A stretch of DNA of 64,000 bases, from the NCBI GenBank assembly GCA_015654475.1, contig JAATGV010000017.1, positions 1 through 64,000 of the forward strand. The letters are read 5' to 3'. Origin of the DNA: Actinomycetales bacterium. Its GTDB lineage: Bacteria; Actinomycetota; Actinomycetes; Actinomycetales; Microbacteriaceae. This document shows, piece by piece, positions 8,610 through 17,695 of the stretch; position 1 is the stretch's first letter; each line of letters starts with the position of its first letter. The notes beneath the pieces were generated by a model that saw nothing but the letters and a program-made list of their open reading frames with translations, had not been told where the DNA came from and did no database searches. The position numbers were made by a program, and so were the translations under genes.

Positions 8610-9791
8610 TCAAGCGCCCCAGCTTGCCTGTACTCCTCCAACGCGGTCGGCCGCGATCTTCTCCAGATATCCGGAACGGCGGAACGCGCCGAGCGGATCG
8701 GGATCGAGTCCCTTTTCCTCGCGCAACTCGGCGAGTAGCGGCTGAACGTCGGTGAAGAACGCATCCCACACGATCTGGTTCGCGCCGAGAACGTCGTGCG
8801 CCTCTTGCGCGGCCGTCAACGCAGCGCGGTCCATGAGGAGCACTTTCGCCGTCATCTCTTGCACATTCAATGCCGAGCGGATCTCCCCTGGAATCTTCTC
8901 CTCCAGGTTGTGGCACTGATCGAGCATGAAGTTGACGCCCGACACGGGCGTGTCGAGTGCATCGGCGTCGATGATCTCGTTCAGGATCCGGAACAACTGG
9001 TAGGGGTCGGCGGCACCGACCATCAGGTCGTCGTCCGCGTAGAACCGGGAGTTGAAGTCGAATGCGCCCAGCCTCCCCGCACGTAACAACTGCACGACGA
9101 TGAACTCGATGTTCGTTCCCGGTGCGTGGTGTCCCGTGTCTAGACAGACCACGGCGCGATCGCCGAGCGCCTGCACCTGCCCGAGAGAGGTTCCCCAGTC
9201 CGGCACGTCGGTGTGATAGAAGGCAGGCTCGAAGAACTTGTACTCCAGCAACAGCTTCTGATCCTCATCGAGTTCTGCATAGATTTCCGCGAGCGATTCG
9301 TGCAGGTTGTCCTGACGTCGACGGATGGAATCCTGACCGGGATAGTTGGTGCCATCCCCAAGCCAGATCTTCAGCGTGTCCGAACCCGTCTTGCGCATGA
9401 TGTCGATGCAGTGTTTGTGCGCATCGATCGCCTTGCGGCGGATATGGGGATCGGAGTTGGTCAGAGAACCGAACTTGTAGTCGTCATCCTGGAACACGTT
9501 CGAGTTGATGTTGCTCAATTGGATACCGCGCTCCTCCGCATACTCACGGAGGGCTCCATAGTCCTCCGTCTCGTCCCAAGGAATGTGGAGCGAGATGCGA
9601 GGAGTGATTCCCGTGAATGCATTGACCTGTGCCGCATCGTCGATCTTCTCGAACGGGTCGCGAGGCGTGCCGGCAGTGGAATAGACCTTGAACCGGGTCC
9701 CTGCGTTGCCGAACGCCCAACTCGCGAGTTCGAGGGTCTGTTCCGACAGCAGACGATGGGCTTCCGGCGTCAGATCCTTTAGTGTTGCCAT
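8610..9791 (-). CDS. rhaI: L-rhamnose isomerase (RhaI type)
   Basis: The 393-residue TIM-barrel enzyme interconverts L-rhamnose and L-rhamnulose using divalent metals. It belongs to the RhaI (Pseudomonas stutzeri-like) family rather than the E. coli RhaA family. Metal-site segments are visible: LLLEYKFFEP (Glu), VCLDTGHHAPGTN (Asp and His) and AFDFNSRFYADDD (Asp). The N-terminal SWAFGNAGTRFKV and ISLHIPWDE are also typical. ATG at 9791 follows a strong purine run (AAAGAAGGAGAAAAAGTC before ATG). It is the first enzyme of the catabolic pathway and is cotranscribed with the permease upstream and the kinase downstream. Confidence 0.93.
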   Translation of the reverse strand: MATLKDLTPEAHRLLSEQTLELASWAFGNAGTRFKVYSTAGTPRDPFEKIDDAAQVNAFTGITPRISLHIPWDETEDYGALREYAEERGIQLSNINSNVFQDDDYKFGSLTNSDPHIRRKAIDAHKHCIDIMRKTGSDTLKIWLGDGTNYPGQDSIRRRQDNLHESLAEIYAELDEDQKLLLEYKFFEPAFYHTDVPDWGTSLGQVQALGDRAVVCLDTGHHAPGTNIEFIVVQLLRAGRLGAFDFNSRFYADDDLMVGAADPYQLFRILNEIIDADALDTPVSGVNFMLDQCHNLEEKIPGEIRSALNVQEMTAKVLLMDRAALTAAQEAHDVLGANQIVWDAFFTDVQPLLAELREEKGLDPDPLGAFRRSGYLEKIAADRVGGVQASWGA

Positions 9792-9911
9792 GACTTTTTC
9801 TCCTTCTTTAGTGATGCCCGTCGGTTTTCTCTGTGCGGGGCGCCGGACGACGGCCCCGCACAGCCCCGTCGACTCTGGTCGACCGGGATGTTTCGTTGGT
9901 GAGGTATTTCG

Positions 9912-11216
9912 CTAGTCGGACGAGGTCGATACCACCTCGCCGTACCGTTCGACCTCGATCTGGTCGAGGGTCTTCCCTTGGGTTCGTGGCGCCCAGATCG
10001 TGCCGATCAGCAACGAGAGCGTCAGGAAGCCGATCAGGATGAGGCCGTTGACCAGTAGCCCGTTGGGCCAGAGCAGGATGACCGGGAAGATCAGCGATAT
10101 GGCGCCGCTCGCGCACCGCACCACGAAGAAGACAATTCCTTGCGCCCCCGCCCGGTACCGCGTCGCGAAGAGTTCGGGCGACCAGACCGCGTAGAACGCT
10201 TGTGCCGACGGCCCGCAGGCGAGGCCCCAGACGATCGCGTATCCGAAGGCGGTTCCCGCGGAGGTCGAAGATCCGAAGACCAGGATGACCCAGGAGAGCA
10301 CTGCGAGCGCGCCGCCGAGGAAGAAGAACCAGCGATAAGACCACCGGTCGACGAAAAGCATGAAGACAATCGTGCCGACGATGACGAATGCCCAAGAGAG
10401 CATGGAGAACAGGTCGGCTTGCACCGTCTCGTATCCCATCGAGGTAAGGATCGTGGGGAGAAAGATACCGTTCTGGCTGGCTGCCTGATTCCAGAAGGTG
10501 TAGATGCCGGCGAGGAAGAGAAGAGCAGTGATGTTGACCTTCTTTGTGAAGAGTGCCTTCATCGACTGCCAGGTGGAGATCGGGAGATTCCCAGCACTGT
10601 CCTCGCGCTTAGACGCCTTCCATGCCTCGGACTCGTCGAGCCCCCGCCGGATCCACCAGGTGACCAGCGCGATGACGACGAGATGGAGGAAGACGATCCG
10701 GCTGCCTAGCAGGCCGAGACCGAAGGCCTGCAATGCCGCGGCGAAACCGAATCCGATGAATGGCCCGACTGACCACGCCAACTGCGTCATGCCGATATGC
10801 CGCCCACGTTTTTCGGTGGGCGCGAACTCAGCAATATACGTCCACCCCGCCGGAACGCTCGCTCCAACCGCAAGTCCGATAATGACGAACCCAACGAATA
10901 GCGCCGCGACCCCGCTGGCGAAGACGACGACCAGTCCTCCCACCGCATAGACCAACAGGTCGTATGTGTAGATGAACTTTCGCCCGAACTTGTCGCAGAG
11001 CGGCCCGCCGATGAGTGCACCGATCGCCGCGCCGAACGCGTTCGAACTGAACGCAGCCAGCAGGCCCGCGATCGTGCCATCGTCGCCCGGGAAGTAGGCC
11101 GCGCCCCAGAACCCGAGTGAGGTCGCGATCGCGATGATCGAACCCGAATCGATGTAGTTGGACATGGAGACCGCGATAGTCGCCTTCCAACCTGTCAAAT
11201 GCCTTGTTCTTGCCAT
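9912..11216 (-). CDS. MFS sugar-porter transporter, probable L-rhamnose permease
   Basis: This 434-residue protein has about twelve transmembrane segments and sugar-porter motifs: GPLCDKFGRKF between helices 2 and 3, EFAPTEKRGRHIG after helix 4, and ELFATRYRAGAQG, the second-half equivalent with the conserved E...R pair. ATG at 11216 is preferred over the longer frame because AAAGGAG is correctly spaced before it. Its position between the mutarotase and the isomerase makes L-rhamnose (proton symport) the likely substrate; this is inference from context. The locus also has an ABC importer, so this carrier may take the free monosaccharide while the ABC system takes oligosaccharides. Confidence 0.88.
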   Translation of the reverse strand: MARTRHLTGWKATIAVSMSNYIDSGSIIAIATSLGFWGAAYFPGDDGTIAGLLAAFSSNAFGAAIGALIGGPLCDKFGRKFIYTYDLLVYAVGGLVVVFASGVAALFVGFVIIGLAVGASVPAGWTYIAEFAPTEKRGRHIGMTQLAWSVGPFIGFGFAAALQAFGLGLLGSRIVFLHLVVIALVTWWIRRGLDESEAWKASKREDSAGNLPISTWQSMKALFTKKVNITALLFLAGIYTFWNQAASQNGIFLPTILTSMGYETVQADLFSMLSWAFVIVGTIVFMLFVDRWSYRWFFFLGGALAVLSWVILVFGSSTSAGTAFGYAIVWGLACGPSAQAFYAVWSPELFATRYRAGAQGIVFFVVRCASGAISLIFPVILLWPNGLLVNGLILIGFLTLSLLIGTIWAPRTQGKTLDQIEVERYGEVVSTSSD

Positions 11217-11289
11217 GAAAACATCTCCTTTGATATTCCCTCTGACGCCTACGAAAAACGGGGGTGCCGTGCGGCCGTCTCGATGGCCC

Positions 11290-11664
11290 TCAAGCGAGGT
11301 AGAAGTACTGGGGAAGTACTTCGTTCTTGCCGCCGTAGGGAGTGACGAAGTACTCCGCCATAGCCGCCTGCCACCGGGAGTTGATCTCAAGCATCGACAT
11401 CGACTCCTGCGCGGCATCGACATCGTCCGCCTCGAAGTATCCGACGACCATCCCGGTTCCAGGCTGAACGAACAGCGAATAGTTTCGCCACCCGCACTCT
11501 GTTAAGGCCTGTCGCATCTCCGGCCACACCCGCTGGTGCACATCCAGATATTCCGCCAGCCTTTCGGCCCGTACCCGCAGCAGGAAACAACACCGCGACG
11601 ACGATTTCTGGGTTGTGGCAGCGAGCACGCTGTCGATGCCTGGAACAACATCTCTGTCGCCCAC
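11290..11664 (-). CDS. rhaM: L-rhamnose mutarotase
   Basis: The protein belongs to the RhaM/YiiL dimeric alpha-beta barrel family, which interconverts the alpha and beta anomers of L-rhamnose so the isomerase receives its preferred form. Typical segments are EYLDVHQRVWPEMRQAL (His in the active site), CGWRNYSLF, GYFEADD and SRWQAAMAEYF. The frame opens with ATG at 11676, but that ATG is part of GGAGG, which is well placed for GTG at 11664; this gives 124 residues, about 20 more than the family usually has. A start nearer the conserved RCCFLLRV is possible but has no visible ribosome site. It is the first gene of the operon, directly behind the operator. Confidence 0.85.
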   Translation of the reverse strand: MGDRDVVPGIDSVLAATTQKSSSRCCFLLRVRAERLAEYLDVHQRVWPEMRQALTECGWRNYSLFVQPGTGMVVGYFEADDVDAAQESMSMLEINSRWQAAMAEYFVTPYGGKNEVLPQYFYLA

Positions 11665-11686
11665 CTGAACCTCCATTGGTATCAGG

Positions 11687-11702
11687 AATGAAACGATTCA
11701 TT
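11687..11702. promoter_or_regulatory. LacI-type operator in front of the rhaM-led operon
   Basis: AATGAAACGATTCATT is a near-perfect inverted repeat (14 of 16 positions) centred on CG, the usual form for LacI-family sites. It lies between the divergent rhaM operon and the LacI gene at 11867, so it probably lets that repressor control the catabolic operon and perhaps itself. Confidence 0.6.
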
Positions 11703-11866
11703 CATTGGGAGGCTAGCGCACCCGCGGCGCGCTGTCAACGAGCGGGCGGACTTCTGCGACCACATACAAATTTCTCGGAACAGAACGAGGGCAGACGTGA
11801 CTTACCAGACAACGCCCGCCAAGTCCGGCGATAATTGGCGGTAGCAGAGGGAAGAGAGGAGTGCCC

Positions 11867-12865
11867 GTGAACCGTCCCGGGATTAAAGACGTGGCCAAGC
11901 TCGCGGGGGTCTCGGTAGGAACGGTCTCGAATGTGATCAACAACGTTCCCACAGTCACACCGGAGCGGATCGAGCGCGTCAACGCGGCGATCGCGCAGGT
12001 AGGTTATGTCCGCAACGCCGCTGCCAAGACGCTGCGGAGAGGGGTCGCCTCGGCAGTCGGCGTACTAGTGCTCGACCTCAACAATCCCTTCTTCATGGAA
12101 GCTGCCGAAGGTGTCACAGATTGCTTGAGCCAGACGGAAAGCTTCATGCTCCTTGCCTCGACGCAGGCAAGCGTCGAGAAAGAGGCCGAGTTGCTCACCC
12201 TCTTGGAATCGCATGCCGTGCGGGGCGTGCTGCTCTCGCCGGCCGGTGCCTCCCTGGCAGCGGCAGAGGAGATCGTGCAACGTGGCACCCCGGTCGTCCT
12301 GTTCGACTCCATTGCGACGCCGCCCACGATGTCATCGGTCTCAGTCGATGATGCATCTGGGGCCGCGCTCGCCATGCAGCACCTACTCGGCCTCGGGCAC
12401 AGGCGGATCGCCTTCCTCAATGGCCCCGAAGATGTCCACCAGTCGCAACAACGAAAGCGAGGAGTGGACACCGCGATAGCCAGGTGGTCAGGCAAAGAGG
12501 CGCAACTCATAACGCACAACCTCGATTCCTATACAATCCGCGCCGGGGCCGCTGGCATGACGAAACTGTTAGCAGAGCAGCACCCGAGGCCAACGGCGAT
12601 ATTCTGCGCCAACGACCTCATCGCCATCGGCGCCTCAATGACCGCGCGCGAACAGGGACTCCGCATCCCCGATGACCTATCCATCGTCGGATTCGACGAC
12701 ATAGCACTGGCGTCGCAGCTCTCTGTTCCGCTGACCACGGTTCACCAGCCGATGTTCCAGCTCGGCTGGCGTGCCGCGAACCTCCTCCTAGAAGGTGCAA
12801 TCGTCCGCCACGAGACCTTCTCACCCGAGCTGCGTGTGCGCCGCTCGACCGCGCCTCCTAGTTGA
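11867..12865 (+). CDS. LacI-family transcriptional regulator of the rhamnose operon
   Basis: This ~332-residue repressor has an N-terminal helix-turn-helix (IKDVAKLAGVSVGTVSNVINN) with the hinge helix KTLRRG. A periplasmic-binding-protein-like effector domain follows (AVGVLVLDLNNPFF, and near the end IVGFDDIALASQL and PLTTVHQP). The frame opens at GTG 11861, but AGAGGAG overlaps that codon and is ideally placed for GTG at 11867, so 11867 was chosen. It is transcribed away from the rhaM-led operon with a palindromic operator between. The likely inducer is rhamnose or a phosphorylated intermediate; this is inference. AraC-type RhaR/RhaS regulators are absent. Confidence 0.88.
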   Translation: MNRPGIKDVAKLAGVSVGTVSNVINNVPTVTPERIERVNAAIAQVGYVRNAAAKTLRRGVASAVGVLVLDLNNPFFMEAAEGVTDCLSQTESFMLLASTQASVEKEAELLTLLESHAVRGVLLSPAGASLAAAEEIVQRGTPVVLFDSIATPPTMSSVSVDDASGAALAMQHLLGLGHRRIAFLNGPEDVHQSQQRKRGVDTAIARWSGKEAQLITHNLDSYTIRAGAAGMTKLLAEQHPRPTAIFCANDLIAIGASMTAREQGLRIPDDLSIVGFDDIALASQLSVPLTTVHQPMFQLGWRAANLLLEGAIVRHETFSPELRVRRSTAPPS

Positions 12866-12931
12866 TCGCACACACCGCACGCTGCGCGGACGATGCACTG
12901 ACGCTGTCTCGCCGTCGCGGCGCAACGCGCT

Positions 12932-15538
12932 TCATTTGCCGGAGTGGGTAGGCATCCTTGCGCGGAAGGAGCTTCGACCATGACCGACCTCGATCGGATC
13001 ACTTCCCGGGAGACGAACCGTGCCGTGAGCGCCGACCGGCACAAGTACTTCCACTTCGAGGTCGTCACCATCCAGGTGCCAGTCGATCCGGGCTTCGCCG
13101 TACGGCGTCATGTGGGTTGCTCCTGCGCTGGTCAGGCTGCCACCCGGTCGAGGCGCGAACTCGATCTGGCGGTAACCCGGTGCGGCCGGAGCCAGTCCCG
13201 CTACCACCCGATGCAGCCAGTCCGCAACAGAGCCAAGAGCATAGTGGTTGAACGATGTCATCTCACCGGGGTTGACCGTGCCGTCGGGGAGCATGCTGTC
13301 CCAGCGTTCCCAAATAGTCGTCGCCCCCATGGAGACCATGTAGAGCCAGGAAGGGCATTCCGTGCACTCCAAGAGACGGTACGCCGCTTCGACATGGCCG
13401 CTGCGGGTGAGTGCCTCAGTCATGAGCGGGGTCCCGGCGAATCCGGTGGCGATCTTGCCCCCTGACTCCTCGACGAGCTGCGCCAACCGCGCAGTGCCGG
13501 CCGCTCGGGTGGCGTCATCCGGCCACAGCTCGAAAACCGTCGCCAGCGCATAGGCCGTCTGGGTGTCCTCTCGGTCGGGTGAACCGGTGTCGAGGTAGAC
13601 GTCGGAGAAGGCTGCGGCCACCGTGTCTGCCACCTTCTGTACCCGCTGGGCTTCGGCGGTGTCGCCCAGGATCTGGGCCATCCATGCGACAGCCCTGGCC
13701 GACTTGGCGAGGTAGGCGGTGGCCACGAGTTCGGGGCTGGTCGCGGCTTGCAGCGGGTCTTCTGGTGGCGCGGTCGGGTCGAGCCAGTCGCCCAGCTGCA
13801 TTGTGCCGGAGACCAGCCCGTCAACGGAACGTTCGATGCAGTGCCGCAGCCACTCGCGCGCACTGTCGTACTGGCGGCGCAGCAGCTCGACATCGGTGGT
13901 GCGTTCATAGAGCACCGCGGGCGTCAGTGTCGCAACATCTCCCCACACAGCCACAGGGTCGTGCGGCATCTCGCCCCACGAGCCCTGGGGAGTGTAGGGG
14001 ATCCATAGCGGCAGCCAGCCCAAGTCGCGTTGCTCGGCGGCCAGGTCGCGTAGCCACGATCCGAGAAATCCAGTCACGTCATAGAGGAAAGCTGCGGTAG
14101 GAGTGAAGACCTGGATGTCACCGGTCCAGCCGAGCCGCTCATCTCGTTGCGGGCAGTCGGTTGGCAAATCGACGAAGTTGGAGCGCATGCTCCAAAGCAC
14201 GTTCTCGTGCAGGCGTTCGATCTGCGGGTTCGAGGCGCGGAACCATCCTGTGCGCTCGAGGTCGGAGTGCAGCACTCGGGACACCACTGCTTCGTCACCC
14301 AGTTCGCCGGGCCAGCCGGAGATCTCGGCGTAACGATAGCCGTGAACAGTGAACCGCGGCTCCCAGGTCACCTCGCCCTCCCCCGCGAGAGTGATCCTGT
14401 CGGTTGCAGCCGCTTGGCGCAGCGTGCGGGTATAGAGCTCGCCATCTTGCAGCACTTCGGCATGCCGCAGGGTGATGATGGTCCCGCGCGGGCCATTGAC
14501 GGTGATGCGCAGCCGGCCGCTGTGGTTCTGGCCGAAGTCCAGCAGATAGCGCCCAACGCCTCGACGCTCGATCGAAACCGGCAGCAACTCTTCCGTGACA
14601 CGCACTGGGGGACCATCCGGGGCGACCAGGATCGAGGCGTCGAGTGGCTGTACACGCACGGGTGTGGCGCTCGGGTCATCGTAGCCAGGCGCCGACCAGG
14701 CGCGGCTGTCGAGCCGCGCGTCGAACTCCTCCCCGTCGTACAGGCTGCTCCAGCGGATCGGCCCGTACGCGGCCGTCCAGTCGGCGTCGGTGGCGATGAC
14801 GTGTCGAGTGCCGTCAGACGTGACCACCTCGAGCTGCCCGAGGGCCGCCAGATCGTCGCCATACCGGTCCCGCTGACCATCTTCAAACGCCAGACGTCCG
14901 CGCCACCAGCCGTCGGCGAGCCACACTCCGATGGCATTGTCGCCGGAGCGGACAAGGTCGGTGACATCGAAGCTCGCGTACCTCAGGCGGTGGTGGTAAC
15001 TGGTCCACCCCGGAGTGAGCTCTTCGTCTCCAACGCGTACTCCATTGATCTCGGCCTGTGCCAGCCCGTGTGCATACAAATACAAGCGAGCACTGACGAT
15101 GTCTTGGGAAATGTGAAATTCGCGGCGTACCCGCGCAGGGCGCCGTAGGTCCTCCGCCGGCTCAGACCAGGCCGGGCCGACGAACATTGCTTTCCAATCG
15201 CTCGTGTCGAACAGACCCGCCTCGACGGTGGAAGGCTGGCTCCACGACCCCCACTCGGTTCCGTCGGAGACCTGCACACGTACCTGCACTCGTTCTCGCG
15301 ACCGGAGCGGACGGGCAGGCCACTGCACAAGCACCTGCTCGGAACCTTCCAACTCGTGAACGGACGTCTCTGCCTGGCCGGCAGGCATCCCGATCGTTAC
15401 CTCCACTCGGGCAGCACGCTGGACATACCCAGGACTCGCATCCTCGACCTGCCACGACAGCCTCGGGCATCGCTCACCAATGCCGAGGCGCCCCGGTGCG
15501 TGGTGCTCGAAACGCACTCGAGAAACGGTAGGCGGCAT
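12932..15538 (-). CDS. Alpha-L-rhamnosidase, glycoside hydrolase family 78
   Basis: The ~868-residue enzyme hydrolyses terminal alpha-L-rhamnose from glycosides (flavonoid glycosides, pectin fragments or similar). N-terminal beta domains are followed by the (alpha/alpha)6 barrel. The family motif DCPQRDERLGWTGD, with the general-acid Asp region, is near residue 465, and the catalytic Glu region TIWERWDSM is near residue 745. There is no signal peptide, so it probably acts in the cytoplasm on imported rhamnosides. Two starts compete: ATG 15538 (SD GGAGAG six bases before, protein begins at the family N-terminus RVRFEHHAPGRLGIG) and in-frame ATG 15649 (SD GAGAGGAG six bases before, adding 37 unrelated residues). 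15538 was chosen on homology. It is downstream of the ABC permease genes in the same orientation and convergent with the LacI gene. Confidence 0.92.
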   Translation of the reverse strand: MPPTVSRVRFEHHAPGRLGIGERCPRLSWQVEDASPGYVQRAARVEVTIGMPAGQAETSVHELEGSEQVLVQWPARPLRSRERVQVRVQVSDGTEWGSWSQPSTVEAGLFDTSDWKAMFVGPAWSEPAEDLRRPARVRREFHISQDIVSARLYLYAHGLAQAEINGVRVGDEELTPGWTSYHHRLRYASFDVTDLVRSGDNAIGVWLADGWWRGRLAFEDGQRDRYGDDLAALGQLEVVTSDGTRHVIATDADWTAAYGPIRWSSLYDGEEFDARLDSRAWSAPGYDDPSATPVRVQPLDASILVAPDGPPVRVTEELLPVSIERRGVGRYLLDFGQNHSGRLRITVNGPRGTIITLRHAEVLQDGELYTRTLRQAAATDRITLAGEGEVTWEPRFTVHGYRYAEISGWPGELGDEAVVSRVLHSDLERTGWFRASNPQIERLHENVLWSMRSNFVDLPTDCPQRDERLGWTGDIQVFTPTAAFLYDVTGFLGSWLRDLAAEQRDLGWLPLWIPYTPQGSWGEMPHDPVAVWGDVATLTPAVLYERTTDVELLRRQYDSAREWLRHCIERSVDGLVSGTMQLGDWLDPTAPPEDPLQAATSPELVATAYLAKSARAVAWMAQILGDTAEAQRVQKVADTVAAAFSDVYLDTGSPDREDTQTAYALATVFELWPDDATRAAGTARLAQLVEESGGKIATGFAGTPLMTEALTRSGHVEAAYRLLECTECPSWLYMVSMGATTIWERWDSMLPDGTVNPGEMTSFNHYALGSVADWLHRVVAGLAPAAPGYRQIEFAPRPGGSLTSAGATHMTPYGEARIDWHLDGDDLEVEVLVPVGAHGTVRLPGSDPIEVGHGRSSFRARMPTHSGK

Positions 15539-15566
15539 GGCATTCTCTCCATTCAATGGGGTGGAA

Positions 15567-15616
15567 ACGGGGCGTGCGCCCCGTGTGAGCGTGTTGTCGG
15601 ACCGAGACCGGTCCGA
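15567..15616 (-). other. Two perfect hairpins in front of the rhamnosidase gene
   Basis: ACGGGGCG/CGCCCCGT (15567-15584, loop of 2) and TCGGACCG/CGGTCCGA (15597-15616, loop of 4) lie between two candidate start codons of the rhamnosidase. Neither is followed by a T-run. They may stabilise or attenuate the distal message. The wider gap 15539-15828 shows no other feature. Confidence 0.45.
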
Positions 15617-15828
15617 GATCGAGGCGGCGATATTATCTGCCGCAGGCATTCGTTGCTCCTCTCCAGGAGATATTGTCTGGGTGATAGACGATCTTCATGT
15701 TGTCATCCTCGGAATCTCGGGAGTCCTGATTCACAGAACGACGATTGGTCAACAAGGGCGTACAGGGGAATCCGGAAGGGAATCACCATACCTGACGGAC
15801 GAATGTGCCAAGCAGGTCTTCGTCCTCA

Positions 15829-16722
15829 TCAACCCTTCACCGCACCAGCCGTCAGTCCCTTCACCACCCGCTGGTTCAAGAACATATACAGCACGAGGAT
15901 GATGATGACGTTGATACAGATCGCCGCAAACGTCGGCCCGTAATCCACTACGCCGAATCGGCCAGTGAAATTCAACAGACCGACCTGAATAGTGCGCAGG
16001 CTATCGTCTGTGGTGAAGGTCAGGGCTATCAGGAGGTCGTTCCATAGGAAGAAGAACTGCACGAGCGCGATAGTGAAGATCGCATTTCTCATCATGGGTA
16101 GCGCCACCGAAAAGAAGGATCGGATGATGCCCGCGCCATCGAGGGTGGAGGCCTCGAAGATCTCGCGTGGTATCGCGTGGAAGTACGTTGCCATCATGAA
16201 GACCGTCAGGGGTAGGGCCGTGGCGGTGTATGTGATGATCAATGGCCAGAGGCTGGAGCTGAGACCAGCCGTAAAGTACACCGTGAACAGGGGCAGCAGG
16301 ATCATCTGTCCTGGGATCATGATGCCGACCAGGAACAGGAGCAGTATCTGCCTGCGCCCGCGGAAGATCATGACCTCCAGAGCGAAACCGGCCGCCGTGC
16401 CGATAAGCAGAGCGATCAGCAACGACGGAATGACCGTCAGTACAGAGTTGAGCAGGTACTTCGAGACTGATGACCATGCCGTAACGTAATTGGAGAAATT
16501 GAGCCAGTTTTCCGGCAATGCCCACGTCGGATTGTTCAGGAACTCGTCTTGCGTCTTCAGAGAACCGAGAAGAAGCCATATGAGCGGGTAGACGAAGATC
16601 ACGAGAACTATCGCAACCACGACGTACATCGGAATTCGTGCAAGCCGGCGACGGAGCGGCGTTGACCGTCGTTGACGGATGGGAGTGCCGGTGCTGGAAC
16701 TGGTAGCGGTGATGGTGCTCAT
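15829..16722 (-). CDS. Carbohydrate ABC transporter permease, MalG/CUT1 type
   Basis: The 297-residue inner-membrane permease has six hydrophobic segments and the EAA loop EIFEASTLDGAGIIRSFFSVALPM, which contacts the ATPase. A Ser/Thr-rich cytoplasmic N-terminus precedes helix 1. ATG at 16722 has a textbook AAGGAGG and overlaps the stop of the upstream permease (ATGA), indicating translational coupling; the longer frame upstream is rejected. Together with the next permease and the lipoprotein it forms a CUT1 importer. No ATPase gene is present nearby, so a shared MsmK/UgpC-like ATPase encoded elsewhere is expected. Linkage to the rhamnosidase suggests rhamnose-containing oligosaccharides as substrate. 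Confidence 0.93.
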   Translation of the reverse strand: MSTITATSSSTGTPIRQRRSTPLRRRLARIPMYVVVAIVLVIFVYPLIWLLLGSLKTQDEFLNNPTWALPENWLNFSNYVTAWSSVSKYLLNSVLTVIPSLLIALLIGTAAGFALEVMIFRGRRQILLLFLVGIMIPGQMILLPLFTVYFTAGLSSSLWPLIITYTATALPLTVFMMATYFHAIPREIFEASTLDGAGIIRSFFSVALPMMRNAIFTIALVQFFFLWNDLLIALTFTTDDSLRTIQVGLLNFTGRFGVVDYGPTFAAICINVIIILVLYMFLNQRVVKGLTAGAVKG

Positions 16723-17609
16723 GACGCTTCCTCCTTCGAGTTGCTGGAGTTGGTTCGGTAGATCACGACGGTCACGACGAGGCACATGATCGTCAGAAGC
16801 AACGCGATGGTCGACCCGTACCCGTAGTTGCCGCCGGCGAAGGCCTTCCGGTACATCAGCAATGTCAGCGGCGTGGTGGCACTGCCGGGCCCGCCACCGG
16901 TGAGAGCGTAGACCGAGTCGAACACCTTGAGCGTGCCGTTGATACTGAAGATCGCCGACGAGATGAGCACGGGCAGAGACAGCGGGAATACGACGTGCCG
17001 AACCAGCTTCCAGCCGGAGGCGCCATCAAGGCGCGCCGCCTCCATCACGTCATCTGGAATGTCAAGGAAGCCTGTAAATAGAAGCACTCCATAGAAGCCC
17101 ATCGCGCGCCAGATGTCCATGATTGCGAGCACGACGAAGGCGTACTTCGGGTCGCCGAGCCAATCGATCGAACCGATCCCCATCAAGTTGAGGACAGAGT
17201 TGACAAGTCCGTTCTGAGGCGCGTATTCGAAGAGTTTCTGAAAGAGCAACGACACTGCGACCGTCGGAAGAACGACGGGAAAGAACACGAGAGTCCGGAT
17301 GAAGGACGATGACCCTTTGAGGAAGAACTGGTACAACAACGCCATCAAGTAGCCCAGGACGATCTGGCCGATCGTCACGATCAGTGCGTACTTCAGCGTG
17401 AAGATGATCGCCGGCCCGACGTTGGGATCGGTGAAGAGCCGCTCAAAGTTGGAGAGTCCCACGAACGTGAAGCCCTTGAGCACGTTTCCTGTGAAGAACG
17501 TGTACCCGAGAGACCACAGCATTGGGATCAGCATGACAGCGGTATAGACGAGAAGCGCCGGCCCGAGGAGAAGGGCAATAGCGCGTTTATCTCCGAGAAC
17601 GGATTTCAT
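16719..17609 (-). CDS. Carbohydrate ABC transporter permease, MalF/CUT1 type
   Basis: The 296-residue permease has six membrane segments and the EAA loop DVMEAARLDGASGWKLVRHV. The conserved tail GGPGSATTPLTLLMYRKAF is typical of MalF/UgpA-like CUT1 permeases. Its stop overlaps the start of the partner permease by four bases. The start at ATG 17609 is followed by a charged N-terminus (MKSVLGDKRAI) and the first helix. It is the first permease after the binding-protein gene, separated from it by an 86-base gap that holds a stable hairpin. Confidence 0.93.
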   Translation of the reverse strand: MKSVLGDKRAIALLLGPALLVYTAVMLIPMLWSLGYTFFTGNVLKGFTFVGLSNFERLFTDPNVGPAIIFTLKYALIVTIGQIVLGYLMALLYQFFLKGSSSFIRTLVFFPVVLPTVAVSLLFQKLFEYAPQNGLVNSVLNLMGIGSIDWLGDPKYAFVVLAIMDIWRAMGFYGVLLFTGFLDIPDDVMEAARLDGASGWKLVRHVVFPLSLPVLISSAIFSINGTLKVFDSVYALTGGGPGSATTPLTLLMYRKAFAGGNYGYGSTIALLLTIMCLVVTVVIYRTNSSNSKEEAS

Positions 17610-17625
17610 AGTTAGCCTGGCTTAG

Positions 17626-17663
17626 TGGCCGTGGACGCCCACACCGGCGTGCACCCACGGCCA
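17626..17663 (-). other. Hairpin between the binding-protein and permease genes
   Basis: TGGCCGTGG and CCACGGCCA form a perfect 9-bp stem with a 20-base loop. In such operons a hairpin here commonly protects the upstream message, so that binding protein is made in excess over permeases. No T-run follows, so partial termination or RNA stabilisation is inferred. Confidence 0.5.
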
Positions 17664-17695
17664 GATGAAGAGATGGATAGGGGGATGTGACGTCG

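Noticed and set aside
11674-11676. ATG 11676 as the rhaM start
   Set aside because: This ATG is embedded in ATGGAGG, which is itself the ribosome site for GTG 11664; the longer start adds four unrelated residues.
15480-15902. 140-codon plus-strand frame opposite the rhamnosidase leader
   Set aside because: It overlaps two well-supported minus-strand genes and has no start signal or motif.
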